From 62-47 sp049647485 (GTDB lineage Bacteria > Pseudomonadota > Alphaproteobacteria > Rhizobiales > Xanthobacteraceae), in contig JBARXT010000139.1 of the NCBI GenBank assembly GCA_049647485.1, positions 1 to 46,588 on the forward strand: DNA of 46,588 nucleotides, read 5' to 3'. Below, one piece after another: positions 1 through 8,699 of this stretch. Numbering within the stretch: position 1 is the first letter of the stretch; each line of letters starts with the position of its first letter. Below the pieces are notes generated by a model, which was not told the DNA's origin, did not search any database, and worked only from the letters and a program-made list of their open reading frames with translations. Both the position numbers and the translations under genes were made by a program.

Positions 1-1
1 T

Positions 2-67
2 CTCAACGTGATCCTTGCGGCGCTGCGCAAGGAGCGGATCGTCGCGGAAGCGACCGCGGTGCCCTGA
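2..67 (+). CDS. C-terminal end of an unidentified protein (partial)
   Basis: An open frame enters from the left edge and stops at TGA 65-67, giving 21 residues that end in the residues ATAVP. The fragment is too short to assign to a family. Frame and codon choice look like normal GC-rich coding sequence, so it is probably the tail of a real plus-strand gene whose body lies outside the window. Confidence 0.5.
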   Translation, partial: LNVILAALRKERIVAEATAVP

Positions 68-515
68 CGGCCGACCGCTCCGCGAAAGTCGCTCGCCGGT
101 ACAGTGCTGAATTGCGCCGCAGACTCAACGACGCGTTCCACTCTCAAAAAAAGCCGATGCGTTTGAACGTTTCCCGGAGTTGCCGTGACCTATGACTGTG
201 GGAGCGCAACATCCCCACCAAAGGCCGTATCCGGCGCGAGCGCCCATCCACCCCTGCGCCCGTATGGCTTGACCCGCCCGGTTGTCCCCCCGGGCGGGTC
301 GCTTATTTTCGGCAAGCCGTAGACACCGTTTCGCGTCGTCGCGCCAGCCATGCGCGACGCACGGTTGACGCCGATTGCCGGAGAAAAAGGGACCTACGGT
401 ATTTGCGTGCGCATCAGGCTGGACATCCCCGGAGTTTTCCACAGTATATCAGTGTTCCTACATAGTGATTCGTCGCGTTGCGTCCGCGTCCGTTTTCCTC
501 CTTGCGGACTTTTTC
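68..515. other. intergenic region with one strong hairpin
   Basis: About 450 bases without a convincing gene. The open frames here are GC-rich shadows with no recognisable domain. The one clear structure is the hairpin at 271-300. A weaker GTGGG/CCCAC pair lies at 198-202 and 214-218. A non-coding RNA between about 150 and 310 is possible, but I recognise no known RNA family. Confidence 0.5.
271..310 (+). terminator. terminator-like hairpin
   Basis: A perfect 11-bp inverted repeat, GACCCGCCCGG (271-281) and CCGGGCGGGTC (290-300), encloses an 8-base loop and is followed by GCTTATTTTC. A GC-rich stem with a short T-rich tail suggests an intrinsic terminator for plus-strand transcription. The left arm is preceded by GGCTTGACCC, which resembles the core of the dispersed palindromes found elsewhere in the window, so it could instead be a degenerate member of that repeat family. 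Confidence 0.5.
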
Positions 516-965
516 ATGGCACAACGAACCGATGTTGACCGCGGCCGCGCAATTATCGAGCGCTGGTGCGCCCTCGCCGAGCAGAGGCTCGACTATCTCA
601 TCGATCTGCGGGAAAGCGGACGCTGGCGCCGCTTCCACACCGAACCGGACTTTCTCGACAATATCAGGGAAGCCAGGGCCGCCGTCGACACCTGGCGTTT
701 ACTGGCCTCCCGCGAAGCCGCGCTGGACAATCAGCCGATCGATTTCGGCTGGCTGGGGCAGGAGGCGGTGCCGCTGGCGCAGCGTGATATCGTCAAGCGT
801 GGCGATTGCGCGGTGTTGACCGCTGCCGTTCCAAGTCCGCCCGTGGTTCCGGACGGCGCGGATAGGCCTGACGCCTTTGATGCATTGCCGCTGTCGGGGC
901 GCGAGGCTGGCCTCGATGTCGCGACCATGCAGGAACGCTATCCGCTGCTGCGCAACGCACTGTAG
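516..965 (+). CDS. TIGR03809-like conserved hypothetical protein
   Basis: A 149-residue protein beginning MAQRTDVDRGRAIIERWCAL, with a helical, Arg/Trp-rich N-terminal half (LRESGRWRRF, EARAAVDTWRLLASRE) and no signal peptide or membrane segment. I recognise it as resembling the TIGR03809 family of Bradyrhizobium-group proteins, which has no assigned function. The open frame extends upstream, but ATG 516 marks the start of the conserved-looking part. The gene converges with the Tat-exported repeat protein (stops at 965 and 987), the neighbour expected for this family as I remember it. Family assignment is from memory. Confidence 0.7.
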   Translation: MAQRTDVDRGRAIIERWCALAEQRLDYLIDLRESGRWRRFHTEPDFLDNIREARAAVDTWRLLASREAALDNQPIDFGWLGQEAVPLAQRDIVKRGDCAVLTAAVPSPPVVPDGADRPDAFDALPLSGREAGLDVATMQERYPLLRNAL

Positions 966-986
966 TGCGGCCGTCCGGAGTTGAGC

Positions 987-2363
987 CTATCGCACCGTAT
1001 TGGCGCCGAGCGCGATCTGTTTGAATCGCGCGGCACCGTCGCGCGTGAGATCCGGCGTCACCGGCTTGGCGTGATCGAGGCCGACCACCGCGCCGCGCGG
1101 CGCATCCGAGATCATGTTGCCGTCGACCCGCGCCGTACCCGCGCCATCCGCGACCGAGACGCCGATGCCGATGAAGGCCTTGCGGATGACGTTGCCGGTG
1201 ATGGCAACGTCGCGCAAATACTTGCCCCAGCCTGCCACGATGCCGAACGCCGGTGCATTCTCGATGACGTTGCCTGACACCGCGCTGTCGGCCTCGATGT
1301 AGATGCCGATGCCGGCATCGTCCTCCGGCGCGGTGGCGATGGGCCGCTTCGGCAGCAGGTTGCGGATGATGTTGCCTTGCACGACGGCGATGCGACCACC
1401 CTCGTTGAAGTTCGCCACCGAGACGCCAACCGCCGCGCGGTCCACGGTGTTATTGGCGATGATCGCTCCCTCGAAAGCGAACTCGGAATACAGCGCCACC
1501 TCGCGCACGTCGCTGACGCTGTTGCCGGTGATCTGGATGTTCGACGCCGAGTTGCCGCGTACCGCCGAGTAATCGCAATTGCGGATGCGGTTGCCGCGCA
1601 CGATGACATTGCCGGCGCGAAACGCATTGATGCCGTTGCCGTGCTGGCCCGAGCCGCCGGGCCCGGCCTTGATATCCTCGATGCGGTTGTCGATCACCTG
1701 CGTGCCATCGTCGCCGACAGCGGTGCGCAGGATTTCGATGCCGTTGTCGTTGGTATCGGCAATGGTGTTTTGCGCCACCAGCAGGCCCTGCGCATCGAAG
1801 GAGACGACGGCGGTGGTGGCGATGTGCCGGATGACATTGCCGCGCACTTCACCGGCGATAGTCTCGAACCAGATGCCGTTGCCGCCGCTGCGCAGGATCT
1901 CGCAATCGACGATACGCACGTCGCGCCCCGCGCCGCAATGGATCAGACCGCGGCGTTGCGGCAGCGCGATGCCGCCGCCATCGAAAGTGATATCGCGCAG
2001 GCCGATGCTGTTGGCACCCGCCGCCGTCAGCAGCGAGGGGCCGCCGCCGGTAAAGATCAGCCGTGTCGCGCCGCGCACGCCGACGAGTTGCGCACCATTG
2101 GAAAGATTGAGCGCGCCGGTGCGATAGACCCCCGGCGGCACCGCGAGCGGTGCCCTAGCACGAGCTGCCTCATCAAGCGCGCGTTGCAGCACACGGGTCT
2201 GATCGTCGGGACTGCCCGGCCGTACGCCATAGTGGGTGGCGTCGAGGCCGAGCACGGACGTCAGCGGCGCGGCTTTCGATGCGCGCTGTGCCAGCGCGGG
2301 CGTCGCTCCGGCCGCGAGGGCTGTCGCGGCGATCCCGATCACGTCACGGCGGCTGATGGTCAT
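987..2363 (-). CDS. Tat-exported beta-helix repeat protein (TIGR03808-like)
   Basis: A 458-residue protein with a twin-arginine signal: SRRDVIG at residues 4-10, then a hydrophobic stretch and the cleavage-like ALAQ near residue 26. The mature part opens like a pectate-lyase fold protein (ATHYGVRPGSPDDQTRVLQRALDEA). It then carries many imperfect repeats of about 22-25 residues with N/G/V patterns such as GNVIRHI, QNTIADTNDNG and GNRIRNCDYS, typical of a right-handed parallel beta-helix. It matches my memory of TIGR03808, a Tat-translocated repeat family of unknown role, probably periplasmic and carbohydrate-related. Start chosen at 2363 because the Tat motif begins there; the frame is open upstream to 2414. 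Confidence 0.8.
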   Translation of the reverse strand: MTISRRDVIGIAATALAAGATPALAQRASKAAPLTSVLGLDATHYGVRPGSPDDQTRVLQRALDEAARARAPLAVPPGVYRTGALNLSNGAQLVGVRGATRLIFTGGGPSLLTAAGANSIGLRDITFDGGGIALPQRRGLIHCGAGRDVRIVDCEILRSGGNGIWFETIAGEVRGNVIRHIATTAVVSFDAQGLLVAQNTIADTNDNGIEILRTAVGDDGTQVIDNRIEDIKAGPGGSGQHGNGINAFRAGNVIVRGNRIRNCDYSAVRGNSASNIQITGNSVSDVREVALYSEFAFEGAIIANNTVDRAAVGVSVANFNEGGRIAVVQGNIIRNLLPKRPIATAPEDDAGIGIYIEADSAVSGNVIENAPAFGIVAGWGKYLRDVAITGNVIRKAFIGIGVSVADGAGTARVDGNMISDAPRGAVVGLDHAKPVTPDLTRDGAARFKQIALGANTVR

Positions 2364-2485
2364 GCGCGCAACTCCGGTCGGCGTTGGTGCCGATACTCGA
2401 CCAGATAACGCCAAAACATGAAGGCACGCGGCTCAACAACCGGCGAGCCGCGCGCAATCCTGCGGGTAGGGTTAATGCGTGCCGA

Positions 2486-3733
2486 TCAATGCGCCTGCGG
2501 GCTTGGCGTGAACATGCGACCGCGCTCGGTGACCAGTACGATGGCCACTGACGCCAGCGTGCAGATCAGCGAGCCGATGGCAAACGGCAGCAGCGTGCCG
2601 TCATAAAGCTGGCCCAGCGTGATGCCGACGCCGATGCCGATCAGCGTGGTAATCGAACCGTAGAGCGACGACGCGGTTCCGGCGATGTGGCCCTGCGGCT
2701 CCATCGCGAGCGCCGTGAAATTCGACATCATCAGGCCGAAGGTGAACAGCGCGACTGCCGAAAGCACCATGTAGAGCGGCAGCGGCAGCATGTGGGTCGC
2801 GGCGGCGATCAACATCAGCGCGGCGACCAGCGCGAAGATCACCAGCGCGGTATGCGAGATCACCCGCATGCCGAGCCGGATGACGAGGCGCGAGTTCAGA
2901 AAACCGGCTAGGGCGATGCCGATCGCGATAGTCGCGAACGCGAGCGGGAAATAGTGACCGAGATGATAGATCCCGGTGAACACTTGTTCCGACGTAAACA
3001 CGTAGCCGAACAGCGTGCCCTGGACCCCGCCGGCGGCGAGTGCATAACCGAGGGTTTGCCGGTTGGTGAGCGTCTGGCGGAAACTGTCCAGCACTTGCCG
3101 CACGGTCAGCGGCTTGCGTCCGCTCACCGGCAGCGTTTCCGGCAGCCGCAGCGCGCTCCATGCCAGCGCCAATACGCCATAGGCCATCAGAACGAGGAAG
3201 ATGCCGCGCCATTGCGCGACGATCATCACGGCCTGGCCGAACGACGGCGCGATGATCGGCACCGCGACGAAGATCATCATCACCAGCGACATCACGCTGG
3301 CCATACGGCGTCCGGCGTAACAGTCGCGGACGATGGACGTGGCGATTACGCGGGTGGCGGCGGTGCCGAGGCCTTGCAGCGCGCGTGCCATCAGCAGCAT
3401 TTCGAACGAACGCGTGAACAATGCGAGCGCGCTTGCCAGCCCGTACAAGACCATGCCGCCGAGCAGGACCGGGCGACGGCCGAAGCGGTCCGACAGCGGC
3501 CCCATCACGAACTGGCCGACGCCGAAGCCGAGCAGAAAGACGGACAGCACGCTTTGCAGATAGTTGCCGTCGCTGATGCCGAAACTCGCGCCGATGTTCG
3601 GCAGCGCCGGCAGCATCATGTCGAGGGCAAGCGGATTGAGAGCGATGATCGAGGCGACGATCGCGACGAATTCAGGGAATCGCATCGGGCGGTGGGTCGC
3701 GGAAACCCACGCGGAGGCATTGGTGTCGGTCAA
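2486..3733 (-). CDS. Bcr/CflA-family multidrug MFS transporter
   Basis: A 415-residue inner-membrane protein of the 12-helix drug:H+ antiporter group. The first helix carries the LDMMLPALP motif (residues 37-45) and the cytoplasmic loop 2-3 motif A is GPLSDRFGRRPVL (78-90), both hallmarks of Bcr/CflA proteins that export bicyclomycin, chloramphenicol or similar compounds. The cargo cannot be read from the sequence. Length is normal for the family. It lies 113 bp downstream of the broken pcp gene in the same direction, and no dedicated regulator is adjacent. Confidence 0.9.
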   Translation of the reverse strand: MTDTNASAWVSATHRPMRFPEFVAIVASIIALNPLALDMMLPALPNIGASFGISDGNYLQSVLSVFLLGFGVGQFVMGPLSDRFGRRPVLLGGMVLYGLASALALFTRSFEMLLMARALQGLGTAATRVIATSIVRDCYAGRRMASVMSLVMMIFVAVPIIAPSFGQAVMIVAQWRGIFLVLMAYGVLALAWSALRLPETLPVSGRKPLTVRQVLDSFRQTLTNRQTLGYALAAGGVQGTLFGYVFTSEQVFTGIYHLGHYFPLAFATIAIGIALAGFLNSRLVIRLGMRVISHTALVIFALVAALMLIAAATHMLPLPLYMVLSAVALFTFGLMMSNFTALAMEPQGHIAGTASSLYGSITTLIGIGVGITLGQLYDGTLLPFAIGSLICTLASVAIVLVTERGRMFTPSPQAH

Positions 3734-3846
3734 GGGAATCTCTTAAGGCTTTATAGTCCCATGATGGGGGCGAATGCTGCGATGCACAACCCATCTTCGG
3801 GAATGGCAGCCCATCCGAAAACCGTCGACGCCGCCACGGCTTGCCC

Positions 3847-4477
3847 TTATTTGCGGCGTGCGGACGACACTTTCGCGAGTGCCGTCATTTGCAGCAGCAG
3901 GGCTTCGCCGGCCTTGGCCAGTCCGGCAGCGGTTGCGGGGCCGGGGGCGACCGGCGGCACATGGATGAAGGCGGTGAGGCGAGGGCCGGCGGGGTCTTGG
4001 GCGGCTTCGAGCGCGCGCCAGCACAGGTAGTTGCACAGATAGCCCGGCATCGCGCGAGAGCTTTGCGTCGACGCCGCTCGTCTGCACCGCGCGCAGCAGC
4101 CGGCGAGTGTGCGGGCCGAACGCCATCGTGTCCGCGCCGAGCCGGATGGCGCGGTTCGTGTTGTAACGTCCGTCGCGATCCGGCCAGCGCGTGGTGAGCG
4201 TGTTACGTGCCCGCGTCTCGATGCGCAGATGCGGCGTGCGCGCGGCGAGACCGAACATCAGGAGTGCGTGCGGCCGGTGCTGCGCGAGCAACTGCGGCAA
4301 TTGAAGATCGACCGCGCTATACGATACCGGAAACACGTGACCGATCACCGCGACATCGGCGAGCACGGGGCGGCGCAACCGTGCCAACTGTGCGACCAGC
4401 GCCTGCGTCGGATTGCGCGGCGCACCGGGGAACGGTCCGAAGCCGGTGACGAGAATGCGGAGCGGTCTTCTGCTCAA
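3847..4477 (-). pseudogene. pcp: pyroglutamyl-peptidase I with a frameshift
   Basis: Pcp removes N-terminal pyroglutamate from peptides in the cytoplasm (peptidase family C15). The N-terminal frame shows the C15 start (ILVTGFGPFPGAPRNPT) and the glutamate-bearing segment RIETRARN. At the catalytic region the intact frame reads SRDAG and then runs into Pro/Arg-rich nonsense, while the +1 frame continues GYLCNYLCW (catalytic Cys) and FIHVP (catalytic His) to a stop at 3847-3849. Removing one base of the CCC run at 4043-4045 (GGG on the coding strand) would restore a single protein of about 209 residues, the normal family length. All three catalytic residues are present but split over two frames. 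It is a recent pseudogene or a sequencing error. Confidence 0.85.
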
Positions 4478-4535
4478 GATGACCTGCTTTCATTGGTGAT
4501 CAATCGTCTCCGCCTGCACGGGGGTGACGAAAATA

Positions 4536-5516
4536 TTACCGCAACAAGTCCGTGATCTGCTCGGCCGCGAGCGCCGGTGTGATGCGCCCGGCTGCAACGT
4601 CGGTTTCGATGTGCTTGACCCTTGTGCGGATCGCCGGATCGGAGCGTAGGCGCGCCTTCATGCGATCCTCGAACATCGACCACATCCACTTCACCTGCTG
4701 TTCGCTGCGGCGCGCGGCGAACTCGCCGGATGCATTCATCGCGGTGCGGTGCTCGACGATCTTCTGCCACAACTCCGGCACGCCCGCGCCGGTGAGGCCC
4801 GAATACGTCAGCACGGGGGGAAACCAGTGCTTCGAGCGCGGCGTCAGAATCTTCATCGCACCGCGATAGTCTGCGGCGGTGCGGTTGGCGCGCTTGATGT
4901 TGTCGCCGTCGGCCTTGTTGATCGCGATCATGTCCGCGAGTTCGATCAAGCCCTTCTTGATGCCCTGCAATTCGTCACCGCCGCCCGGCAGCATCAACGC
5001 GAGGAAGATGTCGGTCATGTCGCAGACCGCGGTTTCCGACTGGCCGACGCCGACGGTTTCCACCAGCACCACGTCGAAGCCCGCCGCCTCGCACAACAGC
5101 ATCGCCTCGCGCGTCTTGGCGGCGACGCCGCCCAGCGTGCCGGAGGACGGCGAGGGACGGATGAAAGCGCGTTCGTCGTTCGACAACCGCGCCATCCGCG
5201 TTTTGTCGCCAAGGATTGAACCGCCGGTGCGCGCCGACGATGGATCGACCGCCAGCACGGCCACGCGATGGCCTTGCTCGATCAGATACATGCCGAGCGT
5301 ATCGATGGTGGTCGATTTGCCGACGCCGGGCGAGCCGGTGATGCCGACACGATAGGCCTTGCCGGTATCAGGCAACAGTGCCTGCACCAGTTCGCGCGCG
5401 GCCGCCTGATGATCCTCGCGCCTGCTTTCCACCAGCGTGATGGCGCGCGCCAGCGCGGCGCGATTGCTGGCGCGGATGTCGGCGGCGATGCCGGGAATGA
5501 CCAGCGGACGGTTCAT
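4536..5516 (-). CDS. meaB: methylmalonyl-CoA mutase-associated GTPase MeaB
   Basis: A 326-residue G3E-family P-loop GTPase. Walker A is GSPGVGKST (61-69), the switch region is VETVGVGQSE, and NKAD is the base-recognition motif. MeaB proteins guard and reload adenosylcobalamin in methylmalonyl-CoA mutase. Members of this family were formerly called ArgK or LAO/AO transport ATPases. The start is ATG 5516, which overlaps the TGA of the upstream DUF3298 gene as ATGA, so translation is probably coupled; an open frame upstream to 5603 is rejected for this reason. It is the last intact gene of the mutase operon, as expected for a dedicated chaperone. Confidence 0.95.
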   Translation of the reverse strand: MNRPLVIPGIAADIRASNRAALARAITLVESRREDHQAAARELVQALLPDTGKAYRVGITGSPGVGKSTTIDTLGMYLIEQGHRVAVLAVDPSSARTGGSILGDKTRMARLSNDERAFIRPSPSSGTLGGVAAKTREAMLLCEAAGFDVVLVETVGVGQSETAVCDMTDIFLALMLPGGGDELQGIKKGLIELADMIAINKADGDNIKRANRTAADYRGAMKILTPRSKHWFPPVLTYSGLTGAGVPELWQKIVEHRTAMNASGEFAARRSEQQVKWMWSMFEDRMKARLRSDPAIRTRVKHIETDVAAGRITPALAAEQITDLLR

Positions 5517-6325
5517 TGGTGTTTCGGCTTCGCGTCGGAAGGCTGGTTGCCGGCGAAGATCGCGAGCCCCTGCGGCGAGAGATAGGCTTTGAACGCTTCC
5601 CACGGCACGAACACGGTATACGATCCTTCAGCGTAGGGCCCGACCGCGTAGGGTGGATAGTGAAAGTCGAGGCCGGCACTCTTGTCGGCGATGGTCGATG
5701 GCGCCAGCGATACCGCGCCGACCTTGAGCAGCGTCGGTTCTATGCCCTTGTACCAGTCGATGCTGCCGGAATCGTCTATGCCGCGCTCCTTCTTCTCAGT
5801 CTTGACGGCGGCGAGCGCGGCCGCGCGCAACGCCTTCAGCGTCGGGCCGTTATCGACGGTCTCCTTGAAAAACGGACGCACGCTGATCTGCTTCTTCGTA
5901 TCGATGTCCCACAGGATGGTATCGATGTCGGTGTTGGGATGCGCGCCGCCCGTGTAGACATAGTCCATGCGGACGATGCTGACATAACGTCCGCCGACCT
6001 TCGAGGTTTGGCTGTAATTGCGTTCGAAGCTCCATGTGCGGCCGTCGCGAAACAGCTCCGGCGAGGCCTTGAATTCCTTCGCCGCGTCGGCCCGGTTCTT
6101 TTCCATCCAGCGTTTGCCCTCGGCCAGCAGATTGGCCGCGAGCGGCGTATCGGCGCGGACCGCGGCGTCAAGGGTGACGCTGGCGTCGATGTATTTCGTT
6201 TTAATGGCGAAGTCGGGCTTGGGGTCCGCGGCGAGGCTGCCGCTGATGCACGCAAGCGCGAGGAGGCCACCGAACAGAATTCGTTTGATGGGCGAATTCG
6301 TTGAAGTTGAGGTGAGGTTGATCAT
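5513..6325 (-). CDS. exported DUF3298 (RsiV-like) protein
   Basis: A protein of about 270 residues with an N-terminal signal peptide (PIKRILFGGLLALACISG, cleavage near SLAA). The central segment YVSIVRMDYVYTGGAHPN is the recognisable DUF3298 signature, also found in the extracytoplasmic part of anti-sigma factor RsiV and in lysozyme-binding proteins. The C-terminal part contains YPPYAVGPYAEGSY, common in this family. Likely periplasmic; function unknown. ATG 6325 fits the signal peptide best, with ATG 6340 a close alternative. It sits between the mutase large subunit and meaB, its stop overlapping the meaB start. Its presence in a coenzyme B12 operon is unexplained. Confidence 0.8.
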   Translation of the reverse strand: MINLTSTSTNSPIKRILFGGLLALACISGSLAADPKPDFAIKTKYIDASVTLDAAVRADTPLAANLLAEGKRWMEKNRADAAKEFKASPELFRDGRTWSFERNYSQTSKVGGRYVSIVRMDYVYTGGAHPNTDIDTILWDIDTKKQISVRPFFKETVDNGPTLKALRAAALAAVKTEKKERGIDDSGSIDWYKGIEPTLLKVGAVSLAPSTIADKSAGLDFHYPPYAVGPYAEGSYTVFVPWEAFKAYLSPQGLAIFAGNQPSDAKPKHQ

Positions 6326-6433
6326 CGCGCTATTCGTCATGGTCGGGCATAGCCGTTCGAAGAACGGCGTTCTAAAGAGCGCCTATGTCCCGGCAATCCA
6401 CAACTGGGATTCCCGGATCATACGAAGACGTGG

Positions 6434-6456
6434 ATGGCCGGGACAAGCCCGGCCAT
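6434..6456. repeat. dispersed palindromic element (REP-like)
   Basis: A perfect 9-bp stem ATGGCCGGG (6434-6442) and CCCGGCCAT (6448-6456) with loop ACAAG, followed by GACGG. It lies between the mutase large subunit and the DUF3298 gene. The GGG-N5-CCC core is shared with the elements at 36763-36779 and 40830-40852. Such palindromes are abundant in intergenic DNA of this bacterial group and may stabilise or attenuate operon mRNA. Confidence 0.7.
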
Positions 6457-6494
6457 GACGGTGGCATCAATGGCGGCGTCCGGAGTTCGCGTTA

Positions 6495-8651
6495 TTACTC
6501 CGCCGCCTCGCTATGCCCCAGCCGGGCGTTGAGCTTGTGGATCAGTTCCTCGGCGGCATCGGCGATCACGGTGCCGGGCGGAAAGATGGCTTCGGCGCCG
6601 GACTTGTAGAGCGCATCGTAATCCTGCGGCGGCACCACGCCGCCGACGATGATCATGATGTCCTCGCGGCCCTGCTTCTTCAGCGCGGCCTTCAATTCCG
6701 GCACGGCGGTGAGATGCGCGGCGGCGAGCGACGACACGCCGAGAATGTGCACGTCGTTTTCCACCGCCTGCCGCGCCGCCTCGTCCGCGGTGGCGAACAA
6801 CGGCCCGATATCGACGTCGAAACCGATGTCGGCGAAGGCCGAGGCGATCACCTTCTGGCCGCGATCGTGGCCGTCCTGACCGATCTTGGCGACGAGGATG
6901 CGCGGGCGGCGGCCTTCGGCGTCTTCGAACGCGTCGATCAACGCCTGCACCTTCTCGACGCGGTTCGACATGGCGGACACCTCCCGCTTGTAGACGCCGG
7001 TGATGGAGCGGATCTCGGCGCGATGGCGGCCGAACACCTTCTCCATGGCATCGGAAATTTCGCCGACGGTGGCTTTCGCGCGGGCCGCGTCGATGGCCAG
7101 CGCCAGCAGGTTGCCTTCGCCGGTTTCGGCGCTCCTGGTGATGGCGGCCAGTGCCGCCGCCACATCGACTTCCTTGCGCTCGCCGCGCAGCCGCTTCAGC
7201 TTGTCGATCTGCAAGCGGCGCACCGTTGTGTTGTCCACCTTCAGCACGTCGATGGCGGCCTCGCTGGTCGGCTTGAACTTGTTGACGCCGATCACCGATT
7301 GATAGCCGGAGTCGATGCGTGCCTGCGTCTTGGCGGAGGCTTCCTCGATGCGCAGCTTCGGCACGCCGGCCTCGATGGCCTTGGCCATGCCGCCGAGTTC
7401 TTCCACTTCCTGAATGTGGTCCCAAGCCTTGGCGGCGAGATCATGCGTCAGCCGCTCGACGTAGTAAGAGCCGCCCCACGGGTCGATGATGCGGGAGGTG
7501 CCGCTTTCCTGTTGCAGGAACAGTTGGGTGTTGCGGGCGATGCGCGCGGAAAAGTCGGTCGGCAGCGCCAGCGCCTCGTCGAGCGCGTTGGTGTGCAGCG
7601 ACTGGGTGTGGCCCTGCGTCGCCGCCATCGCCTCGATCGCGGTGCGCATCACGTTGTTGAACACGTCCTGCGCGGTCAGCGACCATCCGGAGGTCTGGCA
7701 ATGGGTGCGTAGCGACAGCGACTTCGGATTCTGCGGATTGAACTGCGTCAGCAGCTTGGCCCACAACAGCCGCGCCGCGCGCATCTTGGCGACTTCCATG
7801 AAGAAGTTCATGCCGATCGCCCAGAAGAACGACAGCCGTGGTGCAAAACGATCCACGTCGAGCCCGGCCTTGATGCCGGCGCGCAGATATTCGACGCCAT
7901 CCGCCAGCGTATAGGCCAGTTCGAGGTCCTGCGTCGCGCCGGCTTCCTGCATGTGATAGCCGGAAATCGAAATCGAATTGAACTTCGGCATCCGCTGCGA
8001 AGTGTAGGCGAAGATGTCGGAGATGATCCGCATCGAAGGCGTCGGTGGATAGATGTAGGTGTTGCGTACCATGAACTCTTTCAGAATGTCGTTCTGAATG
8101 GTGCCCGACAATTTTTCCGGCGGCACGCCCTGTTCCTCGGCGGCGACCACGAACAGCGCCAGGATCGGCAGCACCGCGCCGTTCATGGTCATCGACACGC
8201 TCATCTTGTCGAGCGGGATGCCGGCGAACAGCGTGCGCATATCGTAGATCGAGTCGATCGCGACGCCCGCCATGCCGACGTCACCGGACACGCGCGGATG
8301 ATCGCTATCGTAGCCGCGATGGGTGGCGAGGTCGAACGCCACCGACAGGCCCTTCTGTCCGGCCGCGAGGTTGCGGCGATAAAATGCGTTGGAGTCTTCC
8401 GCCGTTGAGAAGCCGGCGTATTGCCGCACCGTCCATGGCTGGTTGACATACATGGTCGGGTAGGGGCCGCGCAGGAACGGCGCGATGCCCGGCCAGGTGT
8501 CGAGAAAGTCGATGCCTTTGAGGTCGCTCTCGCCGTAGCTGGCGTTGACCGGAATTTCCTCCGGCGTCAGCCACGGCTTGGCTTCACCGGCAGCGGCGGC
8601 CGGCGCGACGACTTCGAAAGCGACATCTGCGAAATTGGGTATGCGGCTCAT
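6495..8651 (-). CDS. methylmalonyl-CoA mutase, large (B12-binding) subunit
   Basis: A 718-residue enzyme that isomerises (R)-methylmalonyl-CoA to succinyl-CoA in propionate, branched amino acid and ethylmalonyl-CoA pathway metabolism. The N-terminal TIM-barrel contains the substrate-binding signature GFSTAEDSNAFYRRN and the family segment SGYHMQEAGA. The C-terminal cobalamin domain shows DGHDRG (593-598; lower-ligand His595), then GVSSLAAAH and IIVGGVVP, matching the DxHxxG...SxL...GG pattern. Length equals the family norm. It follows the GFA gene by 48 bp in the same operon as the small subunit and MeaB, implying a heterodimeric mutase. Different species label this subunit mutA, mutB, bhbA or scpA, so I leave the symbol empty. 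Confidence 0.97.
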   Translation of the reverse strand: MSRIPNFADVAFEVVAPAAAAGEAKPWLTPEEIPVNASYGESDLKGIDFLDTWPGIAPFLRGPYPTMYVNQPWTVRQYAGFSTAEDSNAFYRRNLAAGQKGLSVAFDLATHRGYDSDHPRVSGDVGMAGVAIDSIYDMRTLFAGIPLDKMSVSMTMNGAVLPILALFVVAAEEQGVPPEKLSGTIQNDILKEFMVRNTYIYPPTPSMRIISDIFAYTSQRMPKFNSISISGYHMQEAGATQDLELAYTLADGVEYLRAGIKAGLDVDRFAPRLSFFWAIGMNFFMEVAKMRAARLLWAKLLTQFNPQNPKSLSLRTHCQTSGWSLTAQDVFNNVMRTAIEAMAATQGHTQSLHTNALDEALALPTDFSARIARNTQLFLQQESGTSRIIDPWGGSYYVERLTHDLAAKAWDHIQEVEELGGMAKAIEAGVPKLRIEEASAKTQARIDSGYQSVIGVNKFKPTSEAAIDVLKVDNTTVRRLQIDKLKRLRGERKEVDVAAALAAITRSAETGEGNLLALAIDAARAKATVGEISDAMEKVFGRHRAEIRSITGVYKREVSAMSNRVEKVQALIDAFEDAEGRRPRILVAKIGQDGHDRGQKVIASAFADIGFDVDIGPLFATADEAARQAVENDVHILGVSSLAAAHLTAVPELKAALKKQGREDIMIIVGGVVPPQDYDALYKSGAEAIFPPGTVIADAAEELIHKLNARLGHSEAAE

Positions 8652-8699
8652 GGTGTCATCACTCTAGCATAAAGGGGCCGTGACGTCGCACTGGCCATC

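Noticed and set aside
150..310. A known small RNA (6S, SRP RNA or tmRNA) in the first intergenic region
   Set aside because: None of the conserved motifs of these RNAs could be found; only a hairpin is supported.
3743..4040. The continuation of the pcp frame beyond the catalytic site
   Set aside because: It reads Pro/Arg-rich nonsense; the family sequence continues in the neighbouring frame, so this tail is a frameshift product.
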